A stretch of DNA of 36,967 bases from the NCBI GenBank assembly GCA_964371715.1, contig CAYJNO010000018.1:1-36967 (forward strand), read 5' to 3'. The notes below the pieces were generated by a model that saw nothing but the letters and a program-made list of their open reading frames with translations, was not told the DNA's origin and did no database searches. This DNA is from CAYJNO01 sp964371715 (GTDB taxonomy: Bacteria > Bacillota_I > Bacilli_A > Erysipelotrichales > Erysipelotrichaceae). This document shows, in pieces, positions 1 through 7,325 of the stretch (the first letter of the stretch is position 1; the number at the start of each line of letters is the position of its first letter). The translations under genes and the position numbers were made by a program.

Positions 1-53
1 CATAAAAAAACTACACCCTTTCTAATTGTCTCCAATTTTTGGGGTGCAGTTCA
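1..53 (-). mobile_element. Probable IS3-type insertion sequence end, body runs off the left edge
   Basis: On the minus strand, 53-40 reads TGAACTGCACCCCA, a TGAAC...CCCC terminal repeat of the kind found at ends of IS3/IS150-group elements. It is followed by a short AT-rich leader, an AAAGGG ribosome-site-like stretch, a T-run and an ATG at 3-1 that would begin a protein outside the window. A related 14-mer (12 of 14 identical) starts at 36915 and faces outward at the other edge. The transposase is not visible, so the family is recalled from end sequence only. Confidence 0.4.
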
Positions 54-397
54 CTCCCTCAGGCTTCTTTTTCATTTTTTAGATATAATTATTATTTCAT
101 TTTTATTTCATTATTTATTAACACTATATTCACATTTCTACTTTATTATATAACCATGAAGCAAGTTATATTGTTTCTAAAGTAATATATACTTTTCTCT
201 CTCTAAAAAAAGAAATGCATTCGCATTTCTTTTTTATATAAATTTATTATAAAATATAAAAATTGCTTATTTTTCACACTGATTTCACTTACGGTTGGTA
301 ACATATGTGTAGAAACAAATCCCTGTTTCTCTAGATGTTGTTTAAATACAACATACTTTTCCCTCATAATAAACTTAAGAAAAAAGAAGTAAATCCT
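54..397. other. Gene-poor stretch with hairpins and one doubtful small ORF
   Basis: No convincing gene lies here. A perfect hairpin at 209-232 and the glycerol-operon terminator at 383-407 bound a minus-strand ORF of 54 codons (367-203, start MREKYVVFKQ). This ORF has no clear ribosome binding site, begins just after a terminator, and has its stop beyond the T-run of the 209-232 hairpin. Two further small hairpins (311-330 with arms AGAAAC/GTTTCT, and 335-354 with arms ATGTTGT/ACAACAT) lie inside it. It may be a decayed gene remnant next to the IS end. Confidence 0.35.
209..232. terminator. Bidirectional intrinsic terminator
   Basis: Arms AAAGAAATGC and GCATTTCTTT form a perfect 10-bp stem around loop ATTC, with A/T tracts on both sides, so it could stop transcripts from either direction. 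Confidence 0.6.
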
Positions 398-407
398 CTA
401 CTTCTTT
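383..407 (-). terminator. Terminator of the glycerol operon
   Basis: Arms AAAGAAGTA and TACTTCTTT (9 bp) enclose a 7-base loop, and on the minus strand the stem is followed by a T-rich run. The TAG stop of the DUF1667 gene (398-400) lies in the loop and downstream arm, so the gene ends inside its own terminator. Confidence 0.75.
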
Positions 408-772
408 TTTTCTATTTTAGACATTTCCTTTGTTGTCACAATATCGATATTTAATCCTAAATAATCATTCAATACTACTTCACCTATTTTAATTGGCGCA
501 TTAACTTCAGTTGATTTGAGCTTTTTTACAAATTTTGTAATTAAATCGATAGGAATTTCTTTATTTGACTTTACTGGTACTACACTGTCATAAGAATCAT
601 TAATCTTAATTGATGTTGTTAAAATCCTAGTTGGGTTAAACATCTCTTTTTCTGCATAACTTATCCCATTTAAGCAACTGTTACCCGTTACCTTTATAAT
701 TTTATTATCTCTATATTCAACAACTAGTGGACACCCTAAAGGACATTTTATACATATTAGTTCTTTTATCAT
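398..772 (-). CDS. DUF1667 small cysteine protein of glycerol-3-phosphate operon
   Basis: A 124-residue protein, last gene of the glpK operon. Its N-terminus carries C7-x2-C10-x3-C14 and a further Cys at 33 (motif CIKCPLGC). This spacing resembles the 4Fe-4S binding end of molybdopterin oxidoreductases and is the hallmark of DUF1667. Family members are known to sit beside GlpA-type dehydrogenases and an FAD/NAD oxidoreductase, as here, so it is probably an electron-carrying partner of that complex (inference; no biochemical role is established to my knowledge). It overlaps the preceding gene by ATGA, implying coupled translation. The C-terminal half is Lys-rich with no recognisable motif. The stop lies within the operon terminator. 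Confidence 0.8.
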   Translation of the reverse strand: MIKELICIKCPLGCPLVVEYRDNKIIKVTGNSCLNGISYAEKEMFNPTRILTTSIKINDSYDSVVPVKSNKEIPIDLITKFVKKLKSTEVNAPIKIGEVVLNDYLGLNIDIVTTKEMSKIEKKK

Positions 773-2004
773 AAATCCTCCAATACAAGTTTTATATCAT
801 AAGTATTTAAAAGATTGACATCTAATGCTATTTTTTCCATTTCAGCTGGTAATAATACTCTTTTAAATATTTTTTTAATAACTTTCTCATTTTCGTAGAT
901 TACTAAATTTTTATTCTTATATACATTGTCTACTCTAAATTTAATATCAACTACATTATCATCCTCATATATACTTGATGGAATACAGTATCTAATATTT
1001 TCTCCATAACTTATAGGATGTTTTTTGTAACGTTTTACTTTATCTAGATATTGCTTTACTGAAATTGCAGTCTCTTTTGCCTCTAAACTAACAAAGTCAA
1101 CAAGGTCATGTACATGCAATACATTACCACAAGCAAAAATACCATCGAATGATGTCATATAATCACTACCAACATTGGGTCCATTTGTTTGGTTATGCAT
1201 TTCAATATTCAAGTCTTTAGATAATTCATTTTCTGGGATTAATCCAACTGATAAAAGTAATGTATCGCATTTGATTTCTCTAATTGTTGATTCAATAGGT
1301 TGGTAGTGTTCATCAACTTGACAAATTTTAACACCTTCTAATTTATCTTTCCCGAGTATTTCATAGACTGTATGCGATAGTAAAAGAGGAATATCAAAAT
1401 CATTAAGACATTGAACAATATTTCTTTTTAGACCATTTGAATATGGTTGGATCTCTAATACTGTTTCAACTTTTGCACCTTCAAGTGTTAATCTTCTAGC
1501 CATAATTAATCCAATATCTCCAGATCCTAGTATAACGACCTTTTTACCAGGCAATACTCCTTTAGTATTTACTAATTTTTGTACAGTTCCTGCCTGATAT
1601 ACACCACTAGGTCTTGTTCCTAAGATGTTTAGTGAGCCTTTTGCTCTTTCTCTACATCCCATGGCTAAAATTATTGCTTGAGCTTTTATTTTAATTAAAC
1701 CTTCTTTATTTACTAATGTTAAAACTTTATCTTTTGAAATATTAATTACCATTGTTTCTAACAAGCAATCTACTTGAGTACCTTTTAGTAATTCAATATA
1801 TTTATGCGCATATTCAGGCCCTGTCAATTCTTCCTTGAAAGTGTGTAAACCAAATCCATTATGAATACATTGATTTAAAATTCCTCCAAGCTCAAAATCT
1901 CTTTCTACAATAAGTATTCTATCGATCTTTTGATTATTGGCTTCTATCGCAGCAGCTAATCCAGCAGGTCCACCACCAACTATTACTAAATCATAAGTTT
2001 TCAT
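769..2004 (-). CDS. FAD/NAD(P)-dependent oxidoreductase of glycerol operon
   Basis: A 411-residue flavoprotein of the pyridine nucleotide-disulfide oxidoreductase superfamily. An FAD dinucleotide fold opens the protein (VGGGPAGLAAA, about residues 9-19). A second Rossmann fold for NAD(P) is seen at VVILGSGDIGL (about residues 151-161). CIHNGFG near residue 47 and AMGCRER near residue 115 are typical of the subgroup found next to GlpA-like proteins and DUF1667. It lacks the redox CxxC of thioredoxin reductases. It likely moves electrons from glycerol-3-phosphate oxidation to NAD(P) or another carrier, working with the proteins on either side (inference). It overlaps both neighbours by 4 bases (ATGA), which suggests fixed stoichiometry. 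Confidence 0.85.
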   Translation of the reverse strand: MKTYDLVIVGGGPAGLAAAIEANNQKIDRILIVERDFELGGILNQCIHNGFGLHTFKEELTGPEYAHKYIELLKGTQVDCLLETMVINISKDKVLTLVNKEGLIKIKAQAIILAMGCRERAKGSLNILGTRPSGVYQAGTVQKLVNTKGVLPGKKVVILGSGDIGLIMARRLTLEGAKVETVLEIQPYSNGLKRNIVQCLNDFDIPLLLSHTVYEILGKDKLEGVKICQVDEHYQPIESTIREIKCDTLLLSVGLIPENELSKDLNIEMHNQTNGPNVGSDYMTSFDGIFACGNVLHVHDLVDFVSLEAKETAISVKQYLDKVKRYKKHPISYGENIRYCIPSSIYEDDNVVDIKFRVDNVYKNKNLVIYENEKVIKKIFKRVLLPAEMEKIALDVNLLNTYDIKLVLEDL

Positions 2005-3425
2005 AAGCTCTCCTTATTATAACCATTAATTATTCTACTATTTGCTGTTGATTTTACAATTTCTTCATTTTGATAATTTAAATTATTCTTCATTATTTCA
2101 ATTACTTTTGTTAAACAAAAACCACCTTGACAACGACCAGTAAAAGTTCTAGTTCTTCTTTTAATACCATCTAAACTTGTTGCTGGAATTGTACTATTTA
2201 AACAATTAATTATTTCTTGTTCACTGACCTTTTCACAACGACAAACTATATTTCCATACTTAGGTTCTTCTTTAATTAAATTATTATATTCATCATCAGT
2301 TAGTTTATTAGTTTTAATACTTCCTTTTCTTGTTTCTATATAGTCATCTTTTAAGGTGAAAATTTCATTAAGAAAATCTTTAATCATTAAGCCAATACCT
2401 ATACTACTAGTAAGTCCTGGAGAAGATATTCCAATTAACTTAATATAGTTTTCATCTTTTTCAATTATAAAATCTTCACATTTATTGATAGCACGCATCC
2501 CAGAAAAGCTTGTGATTACTTTTTTTAAATTCATATTAGTAATCGAATCTTCTTTTTTATTAAGAAGCTTATTTAATCCTACCTTAGAAAGAGTAGTATC
2601 TTCTTTATCTAACACCACTTCAGCAGTTGGCCCTAATATTAGATTACCATAAGCAGTAGGTGCTACTAAGATACCTTTTCCTTCTTCATTTGGTAAGCTA
2701 AATATAATTTGATTGACATGATTCTCTAAGTCTTTATCAAAAACAAAATAATCACCTTTTCGCGCTATCAAGTCTTCAGTCTTATAACCTAACATTTGAT
2801 CTATTTTATCGCTATATATACCAGCTGCATTTACCAGGTACTTACATTCATAGTTATTATTTTTGGTAATGACTTTGAATGAATTATTTGTTTTTATTAT
2901 ATCAATAACCTTTTCATTAAATTTTATCTTTGCACCATTTAATACTGCACTCTCTGCTAGTGCAATGGTTAATTCAAATGGACATGTTACATACGCATCT
3001 TTTGCATATAATACTGCTGTTACTTCTTCATTAATATTTGGTTCTAGCTCTCTAATCTTTTTAACATCTGTTATTATCTCTAAATTTTTAACACCATTGT
3101 TAATTCCTCTTTGATATAATAGTTCAAGCTTTTTTAAATCTTCTTCAGTTTTCCCAATAACAAAAGATCCACTTTTTTTATATGGGATATTAAGTTTTGA
3201 TGCATACTCCTCAAATAAATGATTACTTTCTACATTAAGTTTTGCCATTAATGAATTTTCTGGTGCATCATAGCCTGCATGTATTATTCCACTATTGGCT
3301 TTTGATGTCATTGTACATACATCTTCATTCGCTTCTAGTATCAAAATGTTTGCATTGAAACGACTTAATTCTTTCGCAATACTTGAACCAATAACGCCAG
3401 CACCTATAATAATTATATCGACCAT
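2001..3425 (-). CDS. glpA: Glycerol-3-phosphate dehydrogenase-like (GlpA type) with BFD [2Fe-2S] domain
   Basis: A 474-residue FAD-dependent oxidoreductase of the DAO family. The FAD fold is at residues 6-15 (IGAGVIGSS), and SGIIHAGYDAP near residue 46 is a GlpA-subfamily signature. The C-terminus carries a bacterioferritin-associated ferredoxin-like [2Fe-2S] domain with Cys 395, 397, 432 and 437 (VCRCEK and GRCQGGFC). The position directly after glpK supports oxidation of sn-glycerol-3-phosphate to dihydroxyacetone phosphate. The family also includes 2-hydroxyglutarate oxidases, so the substrate rests on context. No GlpB or GlpC is present; the next two genes probably replace them. Translation is coupled downstream by ATGA overlap; the gap to glpK is 4 bases. 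Confidence 0.82.
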   Translation of the reverse strand: MVDIIIIGAGVIGSSIAKELSRFNANILILEANEDVCTMTSKANSGIIHAGYDAPENSLMAKLNVESNHLFEEYASKLNIPYKKSGSFVIGKTEEDLKKLELLYQRGINNGVKNLEIITDVKKIRELEPNINEEVTAVLYAKDAYVTCPFELTIALAESAVLNGAKIKFNEKVIDIIKTNNSFKVITKNNNYECKYLVNAAGIYSDKIDQMLGYKTEDLIARKGDYFVFDKDLENHVNQIIFSLPNEEGKGILVAPTAYGNLILGPTAEVVLDKEDTTLSKVGLNKLLNKKEDSITNMNLKKVITSFSGMRAINKCEDFIIEKDENYIKLIGISSPGLTSSIGIGLMIKDFLNEIFTLKDDYIETRKGSIKTNKLTDDEYNNLIKEEPKYGNIVCRCEKVSEQEIINCLNSTIPATSLDGIKRRTRTFTGRCQGGFCLTKVIEIMKNNLNYQNEEIVKSTANSRIINGYNKESL

Positions 3426-3429
3426 ATAT

Positions 3430-4923
3430 TTATTCCTTGGCGTAGTTAAATGAACTCTTTATTGCTTTACGCCATCCTTTCAACATTTCATTTCTTTCAT
3501 TATCTTCAATCATTGGAACAAACTTTCGATTACCTTTGTTTAATTCACTTATACTTTCTAAACTTGGATAGAATCCTACTGCTAATCCTGCAAGATATGC
3601 AGCTCCAAGTGCAGTTGCCTCCACACTATCATTTCTAGTAATAGATACATTTGTTAAGTTAGCTTGCATTTCCATCAAATAATCATTACTTGATGCTTTT
3701 CCATCTACCTTCAATGTTTTTAACTTTACATTAGAATCATCTTGCATGGCTTCTAATATGTCATGGGCTTGATAAGCAATTGAATCTAATGTCGCTTTTA
3801 TTATATGATTTTTATTTACTCCTCTTGTTAGTCCAACAATTGTCCCTCTAGCATATTGATCCCAATAGGGCGCACCAAGTCCTGTAAATGCTGGTATAAC
3901 ATAACAACCATTAGTATCTTTTTCCATACGAGCATACATCTCAGATTCTTTAGGATCATCTATTAATTTCATTTCATCTTTTAGCCATTGGATTGCAGCT
4001 CCAGCCACAAACACAGAACCTTCTAGTGCATATGTTATTTTGCCATTTATTACCCAGGCAATAGTAGTGATAAGACCATTGGTACTATATATTGGTTTAT
4101 CCCCGATATTTAACAGTAAAAAGCATCCTGTTCCATACGTGTTTTTCGCATCACCTACTTGTAAGCATGTTTGTCCAAATAATGCCGCTTGTTGATCTCC
4201 ACATGATCCACTTATTGGGATTTCATAGTTAAAAATTTCTTTACTTGTATGTCCATATATTTCACTTGAACTTACAACTTTTGGTAACATAGTTTTAGGA
4301 ATATCTAATAGTTCTAAAATTTCATCATCCCACTTTAAGGTGTTTATATTAAATAACATTGTTCTTGATGCATTAGAATAATCACTAATATGTAACTTTT
4401 TATTTGTCAACTTATATATTATCCATGTTTCTATTGTGCCAAATAGTAGTTTTCCAGCTTTGGCTTTTTCTTTTGCACCTTCAACATTATCTAAAATCCA
4501 CTTTAATTTTGTAGCTGAAAAATAGGCATCTATTATCAATCCTGTTTTTTCCTTTATGCTCTTTTGATAACCCTTATCCTTTAAGTCATCACATAAGTTT
4601 GCTGTTCTTCTACATTGCCAAACTATTGCATTATAAACAGGTTCCCCAGTATCTTTATCAAAGACAACTGTGGTTTCTCTTTGATTTGTAATACCAATAC
4701 TTGCGATATCACTTGGGCCACATTGTCCTTTAATCATTGCTTCGACAAATATTCCTAGAATATTACCCCATATCTCATTAGCATCATGCTCAACATATCC
4801 AGGTTTTGGATATATTTGCGTAAATTCTTTTTGTGCAGTACTCACAATGTTCCCTTGTTTATCAAAAAGCAGACAACGATTACTAGTTGTACCAGCATCA
4901 ATAGCCATCACATATTTTTTCAT
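3430..4923 (-). CDS. glpK: Glycerol kinase
   Basis: Phosphorylates glycerol with ATP to sn-glycerol-3-phosphate, the substrate of the next gene. The 497-residue length is standard for FGGY-family GlpK. Visible signatures are the N-terminal phosphate loop DAGTTSNR (residues 9-16), the nucleotide-site GTGCFLLLN segment, and GLGAPYWDQYARG in the C-terminal ATPase lobe. The activation-loop segment that in PTS-controlled Gram-positive enzymes contains HFFG or HFYG before EVPI reads SKEIFNYEIPI, with no His, so HPr phosphorylation looks lost. It starts at ATG 4923 behind GGAG and heads a four-gene operon from a promoter at 4968-4997. No glpF is seen in the window. Confidence 0.95.
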   Translation of the reverse strand: MKKYVMAIDAGTTSNRCLLFDKQGNIVSTAQKEFTQIYPKPGYVEHDANEIWGNILGIFVEAMIKGQCGPSDIASIGITNQRETTVVFDKDTGEPVYNAIVWQCRRTANLCDDLKDKGYQKSIKEKTGLIIDAYFSATKLKWILDNVEGAKEKAKAGKLLFGTIETWIIYKLTNKKLHISDYSNASRTMLFNINTLKWDDEILELLDIPKTMLPKVVSSSEIYGHTSKEIFNYEIPISGSCGDQQAALFGQTCLQVGDAKNTYGTGCFLLLNIGDKPIYSTNGLITTIAWVINGKITYALEGSVFVAGAAIQWLKDEMKLIDDPKESEMYARMEKDTNGCYVIPAFTGLGAPYWDQYARGTIVGLTRGVNKNHIIKATLDSIAYQAHDILEAMQDDSNVKLKTLKVDGKASSNDYLMEMQANLTNVSITRNDSVEATALGAAYLAGLAVGFYPSLESISELNKGNRKFVPMIEDNERNEMLKGWRKAIKSSFNYAKE

Positions 4924-4967
4924 AAATTATTCTCCATTTGTGGTTATATATTTAATTTTAGCACAAT

Positions 4968-4997
4968 ATTATAGCTTTTTTTTTTTATATTTGCTAA
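4968..4997 (-). promoter_or_regulatory. Predicted glpK operon promoter
   Basis: On the minus strand TTAGCA (4997-4992) and a perfect TATAAT (4973-4968) are 18 bases apart, with an 11-A tract in the spacer. The -10 box lies about 45 bases upstream of glpK. Confidence 0.55.
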
Positions 4998-5008
4998 AAT
5001 AATTTTGT

Positions 5009-5022
5009 CTTGATTTATCAAG
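5009..5022. promoter_or_regulatory. Palindrome upstream of glpK promoter, candidate operator
   Basis: CTTGATTTATCAAG is a 6-bp inverted repeat with a 2-bp centre, about 12 bp upstream of the glpK -35 box and before the divergent caxA promoter. A regulator site is possible; no protein is assigned. Confidence 0.3.
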
Positions 5023-5088
5023 ATAAATACATATGATTATTTATATTCGTCTTATTATTTTCAATTACTTATTTTTTGATAAGAATTC

Positions 5089-5117
5089 TTGAAGTTTATA
5101 AATAAACATATTATATT
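5089..5117 (+). promoter_or_regulatory. Predicted caxA promoter
   Basis: TTGAAG (5089-5094), a 17-base spacer and TATATT (5112-5117) give a good sigma-A type promoter. The expected start is near 5124, the first base of the 5124-5163 hairpin. Confidence 0.6.
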
Positions 5118-5123
5118 TAAATT

Positions 5124-5163
5124 GTAAATTGCAAGGTAATTCCCCTTATTCCTTGCAATTTAC
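5124..5163 (+). promoter_or_regulatory. 5'-terminal hairpin of caxA mRNA
   Basis: Arms GTAAATTGCAAGG and CCTTGCAATTTAC form a perfect 13-bp stem around a 14-base loop. It begins at the predicted transcription start and ends 18 bases before the GGAGG ribosome site (5182-5186). There is no T-run directly after it, so it is not a plain terminator. It could protect the 5' end, bind a regulator as DNA, or be part of an ion-sensing leader. Confidence 0.5.
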
Positions 5164-5190
5164 TTTATTATTAGACATTATGGAGGAATC

Positions 5191-6117
5191 ATGATTTTTA
5201 CTTTTATTTTGTTAATAGTAGGATTTGTATTATTAATTAAAGGTGCTGACATCTTTGTAGATGGTGCTAGTAACTTAGCTTTAATACTTAAAATACCTGC
5301 TGTTATTGTTGGTCTTACCATTGTATCTTTAGGTACAAGTGCTCCTGAAATTAGTGTATCTTTACAAGCTGCTTTAGAAGGTTCTGCAGATATTGCAGTA
5401 AGTAATGTTGTTGGTTCAAATATCTTTAATTTATTAGCATGTCTTGGTATTTGTTCTTTATTCTTAAATCTTAAAGTGCCAAATTCAATTATTAAACGTG
5501 ATATTCCTGTATTAGTTGGAGCTACTGTTTTGCTTTTAATCTTTAACTATACTGGATATCAAATCTCAAGAATAGAGGGAATTATCTTTTTGTTCTTAAT
5601 GGTAATTTATATTGCTGTAATGATTTATAGTGCTATTAAACAAGATGCTGAATCAAAAGAAGAGATTCGTTTTACTCCTTTAAAATCAATTGTCTTAATT
5701 GTTTTAGGACTTGTTGGTATATTTATCGGTGGTGATCTTGTAGTAGAGAGTTCTACAACTATTGCTTTAGAATTTGGCTTAAGTCAAACATTAGTAGGAT
5801 TAACAATTGTTTCTATAGGTACATCTTTACCAGAGCTTGTTACATCAGTTGTTGCAACAAAAAAAGGACACTTAGATATTGCTGTTGGTAATGTTATTGG
5901 TTCTAACGTATTTAATATATTATTAATTTTAGGTTTATCTGCTTCAATTGTTCCAATTAATGTTAATCCTGATCTAGTTACAGATACATTATTATTATTA
6001 GGGTTTACTGGTCTTACATTTTTCTTTGCTAGAAAAAAAGAAATCACAAGAAATAACGGTATTCTATTCACGTTATTATTTATCGCTTATATGATATTTA
6101 TTATAATTAGAAATTAA
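5191..6117 (+). CDS. Calcium/sodium antiporter, CaCA family (YrbG/CaxA-like)
   Basis: A 308-residue integral membrane exchanger with about ten transmembrane segments in two inverted halves. Each half has the alpha-repeat signature: SLGTSAPEISVS followed by NVVGSNIFNL (about residues 46-90), and SIGTSLPELVTS followed by NVIGSNVFNI (about residues 207-247). The acidic residues in GTSxPE and the Asn in GSNxFN coordinate the transported ions in this family. It is expected to exchange cytoplasmic Ca2+ for external Na+ or H+. It is a single gene on the plus strand between two minus-strand operons, with ribosome site GGAGG 4 bases before ATG, its own promoter and its own terminator. Family assignment is firm; ion preference is not readable. 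Confidence 0.92.
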   Translation: MIFTFILLIVGFVLLIKGADIFVDGASNLALILKIPAVIVGLTIVSLGTSAPEISVSLQAALEGSADIAVSNVVGSNIFNLLACLGICSLFLNLKVPNSIIKRDIPVLVGATVLLLIFNYTGYQISRIEGIIFLFLMVIYIAVMIYSAIKQDAESKEEIRFTPLKSIVLIVLGLVGIFIGGDLVVESSTTIALEFGLSQTLVGLTIVSIGTSLPELVTSVVATKKGHLDIAVGNVIGSNVFNILLILGLSASIVPINVNPDLVTDTLLLLGFTGLTFFFARKKEITRNNGILFTLLFIAYMIFIIIRN

Positions 6118-6149
6118 AATACCATCAGCTATTATTAGCTGATGGTATT
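6118..6149. terminator. Bidirectional terminator between caxA and GGDEF-like gene
   Basis: Arms AATACCATCAGCT and AGCTGATGGTATT pair perfectly over 13 bp around loop ATTATT, with T-runs on both strands. It starts one base after the caxA stop. It contains the stop codon of the minus-strand gene (6135-6137). Confidence 0.9.
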
Positions 6150-7325
6150 TTTCATCTGGTTATATTCTTTTCGTGCTTTTTCTAAGTGTCCTTTAGCATC
6201 CATATTAATACTTTTATCACACTCTGTTATTGAGTATTGTATACCTGTATTATATGGTTTATCATATTCCACTTCTAAAAGTTCAATTTTTTTAGCAGTG
6301 TTTTTAAGTATTGAATTAATTTCGCACGAAGATTTTCCTTTAAGTAAAATTACAAATTCATTACTTTCAACTCTTCCTACATTTTCAGCAAAGAATTCTT
6401 CTATTAATATATTTGAAATTAATTTTAAATATTCGTCACCTTCTTCTCGAGAGAATCCTTTATTTATTTTACCTAAGTTTGTCATTTTAATATAGACTAT
6501 ATGTAGTGTATCTTTTGAATTTAATAAGGATTTCATATTTTGAATAATATGTTGTTTACCCGTTGCTTTTGTTAGATTATCATAAATTGCATCTTGGGCA
6601 AATTTTTCAATATTGCTATTATCTATGCTTACTGCTTTACTAATTTTTCGATAGAGATTTACTTTGTTTTCTAAATTTGAAAATAAGATGATACAAGCTA
6701 ATACCAACAAAAAAACAAGAATTGAGAATATAGATGTTCTTATAATAATTAATGATTGAACATCATTTAAATCATTAAAGTCTGTGATTAACAAATTAAC
6801 CATTTGATTTAGATATGTTAGTGAAGATATCGCAATTGTAAACATAGTGTTATCCTTGTTTTCTAAATATTCAACAATTGTAGTATTTGGAAATAACTTT
6901 CTTACTGTAATAATATATGGCACTGGTATTGACAAGTTAATAATATTTACTAACATCATAATATTTGGTGAAGCATATATATCATTAAAGCTTATATTGT
7001 TTGTCAGGCTTATAACTGCCACAACAATCATACGTATCGCAAAAAAGTTTATCGCAAATGAAAACGATCCAAACAATACTTTTTTTAATGAAACCTTAAA
7101 TATTAATAGAAACTCTATAGTAATTGCAGTAATATAAATTATCATTGCGATAAACTCTGTTAAACTGCTATATGTATCTGGTTGCACAGTAAAAATTAAT
7201 GTATTAAATAATGCTACTCCTAATATTTCATATTTTTTGTTAGCTTTTATCTGAAATATTGCTTCTGTATATGAGAATACAGTAACCATGTAGATTACAC
7301 TAATAATTAATAATAGATATATCAT
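6135..7325 (-). CDS. Membrane protein with degenerate GGDEF domain (second of tandem pair)
   Basis: A 396-residue protein with about seven hydrophobic segments in residues 1-225, then a cytoplasmic region (about 245-395) that follows the GGDEF fold. YDNLTKATGKQ corresponds to the usual D-LTGLxNR start, a YIKMTNLGKIN strand stands where the metal-binding Asp normally is, and VESNEFVILL replaces GGDEF (about residue 320). The catalytic signature is lost, so diguanylate cyclase activity is unlikely. It may sense a ligand through its membrane half and act by dimerising or binding nucleotide (inference). Its ATG overlaps the stop of the paralogue upstream (ATGA), so the two are made together and may pair. 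Confidence 0.65.
   Translation of the reverse strand: MIYLLLIISVIYMVTVFSYTEAIFQIKANKKYEILGVALFNTLIFTVQPDTYSSLTEFIAMIIYITAITIEFLLIFKVSLKKVLFGSFSFAINFFAIRMIVVAVISLTNNISFNDIYASPNIMMLVNIINLSIPVPYIITVRKLFPNTTIVEYLENKDNTMFTIAISSLTYLNQMVNLLITDFNDLNDVQSLIIIRTSIFSILVFLLVLACIILFSNLENKVNLYRKISKAVSIDNSNIEKFAQDAIYDNLTKATGKQHIIQNMKSLLNSKDTLHIVYIKMTNLGKINKGFSREEGDEYLKLISNILIEEFFAENVGRVESNEFVILLKGKSSCEINSILKNTAKKIELLEVEYDKPYNTGIQYSITECDKSINMDAKGHLEKARKEYNQMKNTIS

Noticed and set aside
203..367. A 54-codon minus-strand ORF as a real gene
   Set aside because: No ribosome site, begins immediately after a terminator and has its stop beyond another terminator; no recognisable homology.
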